Positions 20,788 to 27,847 of a DNA stretch of 64,000 nt are shown here, one piece after another; within the stretch, counting starts at the first letter, position 1; the number at the start of each line of letters is the position of its first letter. The position numbers were made by a program, and so were the translations under genes. Below the pieces are notes generated by a model, which worked only from the letters and a program-made list of their open reading frames with translations, ran no database searches and was not told where the DNA came from. The stretch comes from Microbacterium invictum (GTDB lineage Bacteria; Actinomycetota; Actinomycetes; Actinomycetales; Microbacteriaceae): NCBI RefSeq assembly GCF_014197265.1, contig NZ_JACIFH010000001.1, forward strand, positions 806,001-870,000. Direction: 5' to 3'.

Positions 20788-22461
20788 TCAGACCGCGGCC
20801 GCCGCTGCCCGTCCGGCGGTGCGGCCTGTGAAGAGGCATCCGCCGAGGAACGTGCCCTCGAGAGCGCGGTACCCGTGCACGCCGCCCCCGCCGAAACCGG
20901 CGGCCTCGCCGACCGCGTACAGCCCGGGGACCGGTGCGCCGTCCGCCCCGAGCGCACGGCCCGAGAGGTCGGTCTCGATCCCGCCGAGGGACTTGCGCGT
21001 GAGCACATGGAGCTTGACCGCGATGAGGGGACCGGCCTTCGGATCGAGGATCCGGTGCGGCGCGGCGGTGCGCACGAGGCGGTCTCCGCGGAACGCGCGC
21101 GCCGAGCGGAGCATCGCGATCTGGGCGTCCTTGGTGAAGTCGTTGGCCATCTCTCGGTCGCGGGCCTCGACCTCGGTGCGCACGCGGCCCGCGTCGAGCA
21201 CGTCGCCACCGGGCAGTGCCTGCATGCCCGCGATGAGCTCGTCGAGGCTGTCGCGCACCACGAAGTCCGCGCCGTGGTCGAGGAACGCCTGCACCGGGCC
21301 TGCCGCGCCCTTGCCCAGTCGCGTCTTGGCGAGCAGGGGGATGTCTTTGCCGGTCAGGTCGGGGTTCTGCTCACTGCCCGAGAGGGTGAACTCCTTCTCG
21401 ATGATGCGGTGCGAGAGCACGAACCACGAGTGATCGTGGCCGGTGCGGCGCAGGTGGGCGAGCGTGCCGAGCGTGTCGAACCCGGGGAACAGCGGCACCG
21501 GCAGACGCTGCCCGGTGGCATCCAGCCACACAGATGACGGACCCGGCAGGATGCGGATGCCGTGCTGGGGCCACACCGGGTTCCAGTTCTGGATGCCTTC
21601 GACGTAGTGCCACATCCGGTCGCCGTTGATGAGCCGGGCTCCGGCGGCGGCCGAGACCGGCTGCATCGAGCCGTCGACGTATGCGGGGACGCCGGTCACC
21701 ATCGACTCCGGTGCCGTCCCGAGTCGCGACGGCCACTGCGCGCGCACCAGGTCGTGGTTCCCGCCGATCCCGCCGGAGGCGACGATCACGGCGGATGCGG
21801 CGATCTTGAAGTCGCCGACCACCTCCCGCGACGATGCGACACCGCGTGCCGCGCCCGAAGGCGCGAGGATCTCGCCGGTGACACCGGTGACGGCACCGTC
21901 GGTGATCGTCAGCTCGGTGACCCGGTGGCGTGCGAGCACCGTGACCCGGCCGTTGCGCTCACCCTCTTCCACGGCGCGCTGGAAGGGGGCGACGATGCCG
22001 GGGCCGGTTCCCCACGTGATGTGGAAGCGGGGGACCGAGTTGCCGGGCCCGGTGGCGGTGTAGCCGCCGCGCTCGGCCCAGCCGACGATGGGGAAGAACG
22101 AGACGCCCATGCCGCGCAGCCACGCGCGCTTCTCCTCGTGCGCGAACTGGAGGTAGGCCTCGGCCCAGCGTCGCGGCCAGAGGTCCTCGTCACGGTCGAA
22201 CCCGGCGGTGCCGAACCAGTCCTGGCGGGCGAGATCGACGGAGTCCGCGATGCCGAGGCGACGCTGCTCGGGCGAGTCCACGAAGAACAGCCCGCCGAAT
22301 GACCAGTGCGCCTGCCCGCCGAGGTTCGTGCGCGGCTCCTGGTCGACGATCGTGACCCGCTTGCCGGCCGCCAGCGCCTCACCGGCGGCGACCAGCCCGG
22401 CGAGCCCCCACCCCACGATCAGGACGTCGGTGGTGCGGGGCTGCTGGTTCGGGTCGGTCAT
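20788..22461 (-). CDS. FAD-dependent oxidoreductase (ketosteroid-dehydrogenase/fumarate-reductase flavoprotein type)
   Basis: A 557-aa flavoprotein. Rossmann motif VGWGLAGLVAAGEALAAG at residues 17-34 with the acidic strand end RVTIVDQE. NLGGQAHWSFGG is the FAD-contacting segment, IVASGGIGGNHD the second FAD motif, and YAVGEAAGFGGGGVHGYRALEGTFLGGCLFTGRTAG the C-terminal flavin motif. This layout matches the FAD-binding 2/KstD-like group. The substrate (steroid, fumarate or other) cannot be deduced. It is translated after the truncated globin gene with a 2-nt gap and an AAGGAG site in the globin coding end, so the two are coupled and may share a redox role (inference). Confidence 0.85.
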   Translation of the reverse strand: MTDPNQQPRTTDVLIVGWGLAGLVAAGEALAAGKRVTIVDQEPRTNLGGQAHWSFGGLFFVDSPEQRRLGIADSVDLARQDWFGTAGFDRDEDLWPRRWAEAYLQFAHEEKRAWLRGMGVSFFPIVGWAERGGYTATGPGNSVPRFHITWGTGPGIVAPFQRAVEEGERNGRVTVLARHRVTELTITDGAVTGVTGEILAPSGAARGVASSREVVGDFKIAASAVIVASGGIGGNHDLVRAQWPSRLGTAPESMVTGVPAYVDGSMQPVSAAAGARLINGDRMWHYVEGIQNWNPVWPQHGIRILPGPSSVWLDATGQRLPVPLFPGFDTLGTLAHLRRTGHDHSWFVLSHRIIEKEFTLSGSEQNPDLTGKDIPLLAKTRLGKGAAGPVQAFLDHGADFVVRDSLDELIAGMQALPGGDVLDAGRVRTEVEARDREMANDFTKDAQIAMLRSARAFRGDRLVRTAAPHRILDPKAGPLIAVKLHVLTRKSLGGIETDLSGRALGADGAPVPGLYAVGEAAGFGGGGVHGYRALEGTFLGGCLFTGRTAGRAAAAAV

Positions 22462-22463
22462 GG

Positions 22464-22928
22464 CTACTCCTTCGTAGGCCTTGGGTGCACTATCAGGGTG
22501 GTGGCGCCGGGTGTCTGCGCGGGACCGATGCCGGTGGGTTCGAATGTGTTGACCATCGCGTGCGCCGCGCGCTCGAAGTAGTCCCAGAGCGTGGCCTCGT
22601 GCAGCGCGGAGAGCTCGAGCGAGTCCACGGCGGCGCGCATGTGCGTGAGCCAGCGGTCGCGGGCGTCGGGGTTCACGTGGAAGGGCACGTGCCGCATGCG
22701 CAGCCGCGGGTGGCCGCGCTGCTCGCCGTACGTGGACGGCCCGCCCCAGTACTGCTCCAGGAACATCCGCAGGCGGTCGGCGGCGGGTCCGAGGTCCTCC
22801 TCCGGGTACATGGGCCGGAGGACCTCGTCGCCGGCGACGCCCTGATAGAACACCTCGACCAGGCGCGCGAAGGCGGGGTGCCCGCCGATCTCGTCGTAGA
22901 AGCTGGTCGGGGTGGCATCGGTGGTCAT
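22464..22928 (-). CDS. truncated hemoglobin, group II (GlbO-like)
   Basis: A 154-aa globin with the short 2-on-2 helical fold. Visible: FYDEIGGHPAFARLVEVFYQGVAGDEVLRPMYPE (the Tyr in FYQ is the distal B10 position), FLEQYWGGPSTYGEQRGHPRLRMRHVPFHV (the RMRH His is the proximal heme ligand) and RWLTHMRAAVD. This pattern fits group II truncated hemoglobins, used for O2/NO handling. The C-terminal extension of about 20 residues (EPTGIGPAQTPGATTLIVHPRPTKE) is not usual. ATG 22928 overlaps the mscS stop (ATGA) and ends 2 nt before the flavoprotein. Confidence 0.9.
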   Translation of the reverse strand: MTTDATPTSFYDEIGGHPAFARLVEVFYQGVAGDEVLRPMYPEEDLGPAADRLRMFLEQYWGGPSTYGEQRGHPRLRMRHVPFHVNPDARDRWLTHMRAAVDSLELSALHEATLWDYFERAAHAMVNTFEPTGIGPAQTPGATTLIVHPRPTKE

Positions 22929-24031
22929 GACGGGGTGCTTTCGGGGGAGTCGTCGGCCGGGGGCGGGGTGGATGCCGGTGCCTCGGCGTCGGCCGGCCGA
23001 CTCTTCTTCTTGGGCTTCCAGACCGGCCGCTCCGGGATGTTGGTTGCGACCGGGGTGGGCCGCGTGCGCGGCGGATTGGCGCCCCGGACGCGCTGCGCGC
23101 CCTCGAGACCCTCGAGCGTCACGGCGGCCAGCTGCGGAATCGGCAGACCCATCTCGTCCATGGCGTGCTTCAGCCGCATCCGCAGTTCGAGGGCGACATC
23201 GTCCTTGGCGTTCGCACGCGTCTTCATCACCACTCGGATGACGAGGGCCTCTTCGGCGATCGACTCGAGGCCCCAGACCTGCGGCTCCTCGAGGATGCGC
23301 GTACGCCACTTCGGATCGCCGGCGATGCTCTTCGCGGCATCCATCATGGCCTGCTCCACCGCATCGATGTCCGCGTCCACGGGCACGGACAGATCGACGA
23401 TGACCCGGGCCCAGCCCTGCGACAGGTTGCCGATCCTCGTCACCTCGCCGTTGCGGACGTACCAGAGCGTGCCGTTGACGTCGCGGACATGGGTGATGCG
23501 CACGCTCACGTACTCGACGATGCCGGTCGCCAGGCCCAGGTCGACGACGTCGCCGATGCCGATCTGGTCCTCGGCGACGATGAAGATGCCGTTCAGCACG
23601 TCCTTCACGATGTTCTGCGCCCCGAAGCCCAGTCCGGCGCCGATGGCCGCGGACAGGAGCGCGAACGATCCCAGCACACTCGCGTCGATGACATTGACGA
23701 CCAGGAGGAGGGCGATGATCACGATCGTCACGTTGACGATGTTCTGCAGGATGGAGCCGAGCGTCCGGGTGCGCTGGACGACACGGATCGCCGCGAGCGG
23801 CGAGCGTTCCAGCGCCTGTGTGTCGTCGACGTTCGCCTTGGTCTTGGCGCCCGACACGATGCGGCTGACGACCCGGCGGATGACCAGTCGCAGCACCCAG
23901 GACAGCAGGAACGCGCCGACGATGATTCCGGCGATGGCGAGCAGCTTCCAGCCGGTCACCGTCACGATCTCCAGCCACCACCCCCAGGACCACTGGTCGG
24001 GGGGCGCGGTGGCAAGCGGAGCGATGATCAT
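22925..24031 (-). CDS. mscS: MscS-family mechanosensitive channel
   Basis: A 368-aa small-conductance mechanosensitive channel. Three transmembrane helices occupy the N-terminal half: IVTVTGWKLLAIAGIIVGAFLLSWVLRLVI, LGSILQNIVNVTIVIIALLLVVNVI, and the pore helix SVLGSFALLSAAIGAGLGFGAQNIVKDVLNGIFIV with the AxxAxGxGxG-like packing motif. The cytoplasmic domain starts with DQIGIGDVVDLG. A Pro/Lys-rich tail of about 60 residues follows. ATG 24031 follows a TAGGAT hexamer by 7 nt, so the longer frame beginning near 24145 is rejected. The gene is first in mscS-globin-flavoprotein. Confidence 0.92.
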   Translation of the reverse strand: MIIAPLATAPPDQWSWGWWLEIVTVTGWKLLAIAGIIVGAFLLSWVLRLVIRRVVSRIVSGAKTKANVDDTQALERSPLAAIRVVQRTRTLGSILQNIVNVTIVIIALLLVVNVIDASVLGSFALLSAAIGAGLGFGAQNIVKDVLNGIFIVAEDQIGIGDVVDLGLATGIVEYVSVRITHVRDVNGTLWYVRNGEVTRIGNLSQGWARVIVDLSVPVDADIDAVEQAMMDAAKSIAGDPKWRTRILEEPQVWGLESIAEEALVIRVVMKTRANAKDDVALELRMRLKHAMDEMGLPIPQLAAVTLEGLEGAQRVRGANPPRTRPTPVATNIPERPVWKPKKKSRPADAEAPASTPPPADDSPESTPS

Positions 24032-24038
24032 CGCATCG

Positions 24039-24044
24039 ATCCTA
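24039..24044 (-). promoter_or_regulatory. -10-like TAGGAT, leaderless start of mscS
   Basis: Minus-strand TAGGAT, 7 nt, then ATG 24031. It drives the mscS-globin-flavoprotein set. Confidence 0.5.
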
Positions 24045-24080
24045 ATGACCGATCCCCTTGCGTGGCCTGAATGCCGCGGG

Positions 24081-24749
24081 CTATTCGGCGCCGGGCGGGA
24101 CGATGCCCGAGCGGTGCGCCATGATGACCGCCTGCACGCGATCACGGGCCCCGAGCTTGGCCAGGACCCGGCCGACGTGGGTCTTGACGGTCGACTCGCC
24201 GAGGAACAGCTCGGCGGCGATCTCGGTGTTGGTGAGCCCGCGCCCGATCGCCGCGAACACCTCGCGTTCGCGCTCGGTCAGCACCGCGGCGGGGTCCGGC
24301 CCATCGGCCGGCGGGGGCGGCGACTGAAGCATGGTGTCCAGCAGCCGCCGCGTGACGCTGGGCGCCAGCACCGCATCGCCGCGATGGGCCGCGCGGATCG
24401 CGCCGACCAGCTCGTGACGCTGCGCATCCTTGAGCAGGAAACCACTGGCGCCGGCGCGGAGTGCTCCCAGCGCATACTCGTCGAGGTCGAAGGTCGTCAG
24501 CACGAGCACGCGCGTCGCCGGCTGTGCCGCCACGATGCGTGCGGTCGCGGCGACGCCGTCCATGCGCGGCATCCGGACATCCATCAGCACGACGTCCGGC
24601 TGCAGGCGCGCGCTCAGTGCGATCGCCTCGTCACCGTCGCGGGCCTCTGCGACGACGTCGAGGTCGGGCTCGGCCTCGAGCACGAGGCGGAACCCGACGC
24701 GGATCAGCTCCTGATCGTCCACCAGCAGCACCCGGATCGGCAGTGTCAT
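24081..24749 (-). CDS. NarL/LuxR-type response regulator
   Basis: A 222-aa response regulator. The receiver domain has the VLLVDDQELIRVGF acidic pocket, VVLMDVRMPRMDG with the phosphoacceptor Asp, and a Thr in VLVLTTFD with the following Lys in LLKDAQ. The C-terminal LuxR helix-turn-helix is LTEREREVFAAIGRGLTNTEIAAELFLGESTVKTHVGRVLAKLGARDRVQAVI. ATG 24749 overlaps the histidine kinase stop (ATGA). With the kinase it forms a two-component system encoded with an ABC exporter upstream, likely controlling its expression (inference). Confidence 0.95.
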   Translation of the reverse strand: MTLPIRVLLVDDQELIRVGFRLVLEAEPDLDVVAEARDGDEAIALSARLQPDVVLMDVRMPRMDGVAATARIVAAQPATRVLVLTTFDLDEYALGALRAGASGFLLKDAQRHELVGAIRAAHRGDAVLAPSVTRRLLDTMLQSPPPPADGPDPAAVLTEREREVFAAIGRGLTNTEIAAELFLGESTVKTHVGRVLAKLGARDRVQAVIMAHRSGIVPPGAE

Positions 24750-26017
24750 GAGTCCTCCCGTGCGTCGGTCATCGGCAGTGTGGCGTGTACCCGCCAGCGG
24801 CCGTCGCCCTCGGGGCCGGCCTGCAGAACACCGCCGACGTGATCGATGCGCTCGCGCAACCCGCGCAGCCCGTACCCGGCGATGGCGGCATCCGGCTCCG
24901 CGGCGGCGAGAGCCCCGTCATTGACGACGTCGACCGTGATCTGCGCGGGGGTCGCGGTGATCGTGACGTCTATCGTGCTTGCGTACGGTGAGTGGCGCAT
25001 CGCGTTCGTCAGCCCCTCCTGCACGATGCGGGCGACGGCCAGCCGGACGGGCCGCGGCGCGGCAGACGCATCTCCGCGGATGTGCAGGGACACGGGGAAT
25101 CCCGCCCGTCGGGCCGCGGCCACGGCATCGGGCACGGTGTCGTCGTCGACGGGGGTGAGCGGTGCATCGGGCGCCGCCGTCTCGTCGCGGAGCACACCGA
25201 GCATCGCGCGCATCTCGTGCAGGGCGGCGCGGGCCGTGGCGGCCGCCTGCCCGCTCGCCGCGCGCGCCCGGTCGCGGTCTTCGGTGGCGGTGGCACCGTC
25301 GGCAAGGGCGACGATGACCGTCAGCGAGTGCGAGACGACATCATGCATCTCCCGGGCGATGCGGGCCCGCTCGGCAACCGCCGCCAGCTGCGCCTGCTGA
25401 TCGCGTTCGACCAGCAGCTGCCGCGACCGCGCGATGATCGCCTCGAGATACCGCTTCCGGTTGCCCACGTTGACGCCGATCAACGCCCCGATCAGCGCCA
25501 GGATGGCCTCGCCGACCACGGCGTTCGCGGCCACGGCAACGCTGATCGTCCCGGTCGCGGAGAGCCCGATCGCCACGGTCGTCAGGGTCGTCAGACCGAT
25601 GATCAGGCCGACGACGCACGCGCGGGTCGAGCGGTAGACGGCGAGGGTGTAGCTGGTCACCAGCAGCAGCGGCCCCCCGACCGCCACCGGTGACAGGAGG
25701 TACGCGGTCGCCGCGACGAGGGAGGCGACGAAGACAGCGGTCGGCCAGCGGCGACGCCAGACCAGCAGGACGCACGCAGCCACCACCGTGGCCGTGATCA
25801 CCGCCGAAGCCCATGCGCGCGCCACCGGGTCCGCACCGCCCGCGTCGGTGCCGATGGTCGTGGCCGGGACGAGCGAGAACACCAGGCAGACGAAGGCGAT
25901 CAGCACATCGGCCAAGACGTGGTGCCGGGACCAGAACCGGCGGATGACCCCTGGGGGACGCGGCAGCCGCAGCTCGTCCTCCACGACGGAGGACGGGCTG
26001 CGGCTGACGTCCGACAC
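24746..26017 (-). CDS. sensor histidine kinase (HisKA_3 type)
   Basis: A 423-aa kinase. The N-terminal part has about four transmembrane segments (for example VLADVLIAFVCLVFSLVPATTIG, ARAWASAVITATVVAACVLLVW, ISVAVAANAVVGEAILALIGALIGV). The dimerisation/phosphoacceptor helix is IAREMHDVVSHSLTVIVALADGA with the His phosphosite, and the ATPase domain ends GYGLRGLRERIDHVGG. No extracellular sensor domain is evident, so it probably senses membrane or transporter status. The GTG 26017 start sits 6 nt after TAGGCT, whose TAG is also the stop codon of the permease gene. It overlaps the response regulator gene. Confidence 0.93.
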   Translation of the reverse strand: MSDVSRSPSSVVEDELRLPRPPGVIRRFWSRHHVLADVLIAFVCLVFSLVPATTIGTDAGGADPVARAWASAVITATVVAACVLLVWRRRWPTAVFVASLVAATAYLLSPVAVGGPLLLVTSYTLAVYRSTRACVVGLIIGLTTLTTVAIGLSATGTISVAVAANAVVGEAILALIGALIGVNVGNRKRYLEAIIARSRQLLVERDQQAQLAAVAERARIAREMHDVVSHSLTVIVALADGATATEDRDRARAASGQAAATARAALHEMRAMLGVLRDETAAPDAPLTPVDDDTVPDAVAAARRAGFPVSLHIRGDASAAPRPVRLAVARIVQEGLTNAMRHSPYASTIDVTITATPAQITVDVVNDGALAAAEPDAAIAGYGLRGLRERIDHVGGVLQAGPEGDGRWRVHATLPMTDAREDS

Positions 26018-26023
26018 CCGTTG

Positions 26024-26029
26024 AGCCTA
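26024..26029 (-). promoter_or_regulatory. -10-like TAGGCT, leaderless start of the histidine kinase
   Basis: TAGGCT, 6 nt, then GTG 26017. Its first three bases are the TAG stop of the ABC permease gene, so termination and initiation signals overlap. Confidence 0.5.
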
Positions 26030-26824
26030 CGCGTCGCGGGTGCGCAGCACCGCCCACGCACCGAGCAGACCGGCGACGACCCAGGCGAGAAGCGCGATGA
26101 GGGCCGCGCCCATGTCCGGCGCATTCGGCGTCGTGAGGGTCTGCGAAGCCATCATCGGCAGGTACTGACCGGCATCCACCACCCACCGCCAGCCCTCGCC
26201 GGCCATCGCGAACATGCTCGTCACGATCGGCAGCACGAACAGCAGACCCACGGTCGCAGCGATGGCTCCCGAGCCGTTGCGCACGATGAAGCCCCAGCTG
26301 AGGCCGATCAGCGCGAAGGCCGTCATCGACAGCACACCTGCGGCCAGCGGCACAAGGGACCGGGACGCGTCGGACCACACGATCCCGTCGTCTCCGAGAA
26401 TCGGCGCCGTCGCGACGATCGCAATCGCGTAGGTGAGGGCGGTGGCCACCGCGATCACGACGATCAGCACGACGGCTTTGGCGGCGAGGACCACGCCGCG
26501 GCGCGGCTCGGCCGTCAGAGTCGAGCGGATCATTCCGGTGGAATACTCGCCGGTGATGGCGATCGCACCGAGGACTCCCGCGACGAGCATCGTGAACTGC
26601 GTGGGGGCGAGGATGGTCATCACCGACTCGTAGCCGGGACCGAAGTCGCGTGAGGCCGCAGCCATCATGAGCGAGATCCCGACGGACAGGACCGCGGCGA
26701 TGGCCAGCGACCACCAGGTCGAGCGCAGCGTGGTGATCTTGATCACTTCGCTCCGGATCACGCGGGGCAACGTCAGTCGGAAGTCGGTGGCGTGCGCCGA
26801 GGCGGGCGCGGTGAGCGCGGTCAT
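26027..26824 (-). CDS. ABC-2 type transporter permease
   Basis: A 265-aa membrane protein with six hydrophobic segments: WWSLAIAAVLSVGISLMMAA, FTMLVAGVLGAIAITGEYSTGMI, GVVLAAKAVVLIVVIAVATALTYAIAIVATA, VPLAAGVLSMTAFALIGLSWGF, GAIAATVGLLFVLPIVTSMF and ALIALLAWVVAGLLGAWAVL. The GEYSTGMIRSTL segment after the second helix is typical of ABC-2 permeases. It overlaps the ATPase gene by ATGA. The pair forms an exporter for an unknown compound; such exporters next to NarL-type two-component systems often concern peptide or antibiotic resistance (inference). Confidence 0.88.
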   Translation of the reverse strand: MTALTAPASAHATDFRLTLPRVIRSEVIKITTLRSTWWSLAIAAVLSVGISLMMAAASRDFGPGYESVMTILAPTQFTMLVAGVLGAIAITGEYSTGMIRSTLTAEPRRGVVLAAKAVVLIVVIAVATALTYAIAIVATAPILGDDGIVWSDASRSLVPLAAGVLSMTAFALIGLSWGFIVRNGSGAIAATVGLLFVLPIVTSMFAMAGEGWRWVVDAGQYLPMMASQTLTTPNAPDMGAALIALLAWVVAGLLGAWAVLRTRDA

Positions 26825-27732
26825 GCGAGTTCCTTCGTCTTGTACTCGACGGACTGTTCGGTGAGGGCCAGGTAGGCGTCTTCGAGCGATCCGGACGTGG
26901 GCGTCAGTTCGTGAATCGGGATGCCGCCCTCTGCCGCGATGTCGCCGATGGTCGCCGCGGGCAGGCCCGTGACCCGCAGCCGTCCCGGCTCGTGGGTGGT
27001 GATCTCGATGTCGGGGCCGCTGATGGCCTGGGCGAGCTCGGCGGGCCTCGGAGTCGCCACCGTGACGACACTCGTCGTCCACGCCCGCACGAGTTCGGGG
27101 AGCGCCGCGTCGGCGAGCACTCGACCGCGCCCGAGCACGATGACGTGATCGGCGGTCTGGGCCATCTCGCTCATCAGGTGACTCGACAGCAGCACCGTGC
27201 GCCCCTCGGCTGCCTGACGGCGCACGAACTGCCGTACCCACCGCACGCCCTCGGGGTCGAGCCCGTTGACCGGCTCGTCGAGGATCAGCGTCTGCGGGTC
27301 GCCGAGCAGCGCTGCCGCGATGCCCAGTCGCTGACCCATGCCGAGCGAGAACTTGCCGGCGCGCTTGCGCGCCACGCTCGCGATGCCGGTCAGCTCGATG
27401 ACCTCGTCGACGCGGCTGCGTGGGATGCCGTGCGTCGCGGCCATGGCGCGAAGGTGGTCGCGCGCGGAGCGGCCGGTGTGCACGGCCTTGGCATCCAGCA
27501 GCACGCCGACCTCGGTCAGCGGGGAACGGCTGGTGCGGTAGTCGTGACCGCCGACGGTGACGCTCCCGGCCGTCGGGCGGTCGAGCCCGACGATCATGCG
27601 CATGGTGGTGGACTTGCCGGCGCCGTTGGGACCGAGGAATCCGGTCACCTTGCCGGTGGGGACGGTGAAGGAGATGTCGTCGACGGCGGTCTTGTCGCCA
27701 TACCGCTTCGTCAGGTTCTCTGCGAGGATCAT
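26821..27732 (-). CDS. ABC transporter ATP-binding protein
   Basis: A 303-aa ABC ATPase. Walker A is GPNGAGKST, the signature segment is FSLGMGQRLGIAAAL (LGMGQ as in many ABC-2 exporter ATPases), Walker B is TLILDEPVNGLDPEG and the H-loop is LLSSHLMSEM. A C-terminal regulatory region of about 90 residues follows (VVTVATPRPAELAQAI ...). It starts at ATG 27732, 6 nt after TAGGTT. It is the first gene of the operon ATPase-permease-histidine kinase-response regulator. Confidence 0.94.
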   Translation of the reverse strand: MILAENLTKRYGDKTAVDDISFTVPTGKVTGFLGPNGAGKSTTMRMIVGLDRPTAGSVTVGGHDYRTSRSPLTEVGVLLDAKAVHTGRSARDHLRAMAATHGIPRSRVDEVIELTGIASVARKRAGKFSLGMGQRLGIAAALLGDPQTLILDEPVNGLDPEGVRWVRQFVRRQAAEGRTVLLSSHLMSEMAQTADHVIVLGRGRVLADAALPELVRAWTTSVVTVATPRPAELAQAISGPDIEITTHEPGRLRVTGLPAATIGDIAAEGGIPIHELTPTSGSLEDAYLALTEQSVEYKTKELA

Positions 27733-27738
27733 GCTTCG

Positions 27739-27744
27739 AACCTA
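27739..27744 (-). promoter_or_regulatory. -10-like TAGGTT, leaderless start of the ABC ATPase
   Basis: Minus-strand TAGGTT, 6 nt, then ATG 27732. It heads the four-gene exporter/two-component operon. Confidence 0.55.
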
Positions 27745-27794
27745 CGGGCCGCCGTCACCGGCGGCGTCCCCCCGCGGTACCGTCCCGCGACGAC

Positions 27795-27833
27795 GTCGTC
27801 CCCCTGCAGGATGATTTCACGCAGGGGGACGAC
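27795..27833 (-). terminator. perfect 13-bp hairpin after pepN
   Basis: GTCGTCCCCCTGC (27795-27807) pairs with its complement at 27821-27833, loop 13 nt. It lies 14 nt after the pepN stop on the minus strand. No T-run follows, as is common for actinobacterial terminators. Confidence 0.7.
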
Positions 27834-27847
27834 GGGTGCTGCAGGTG

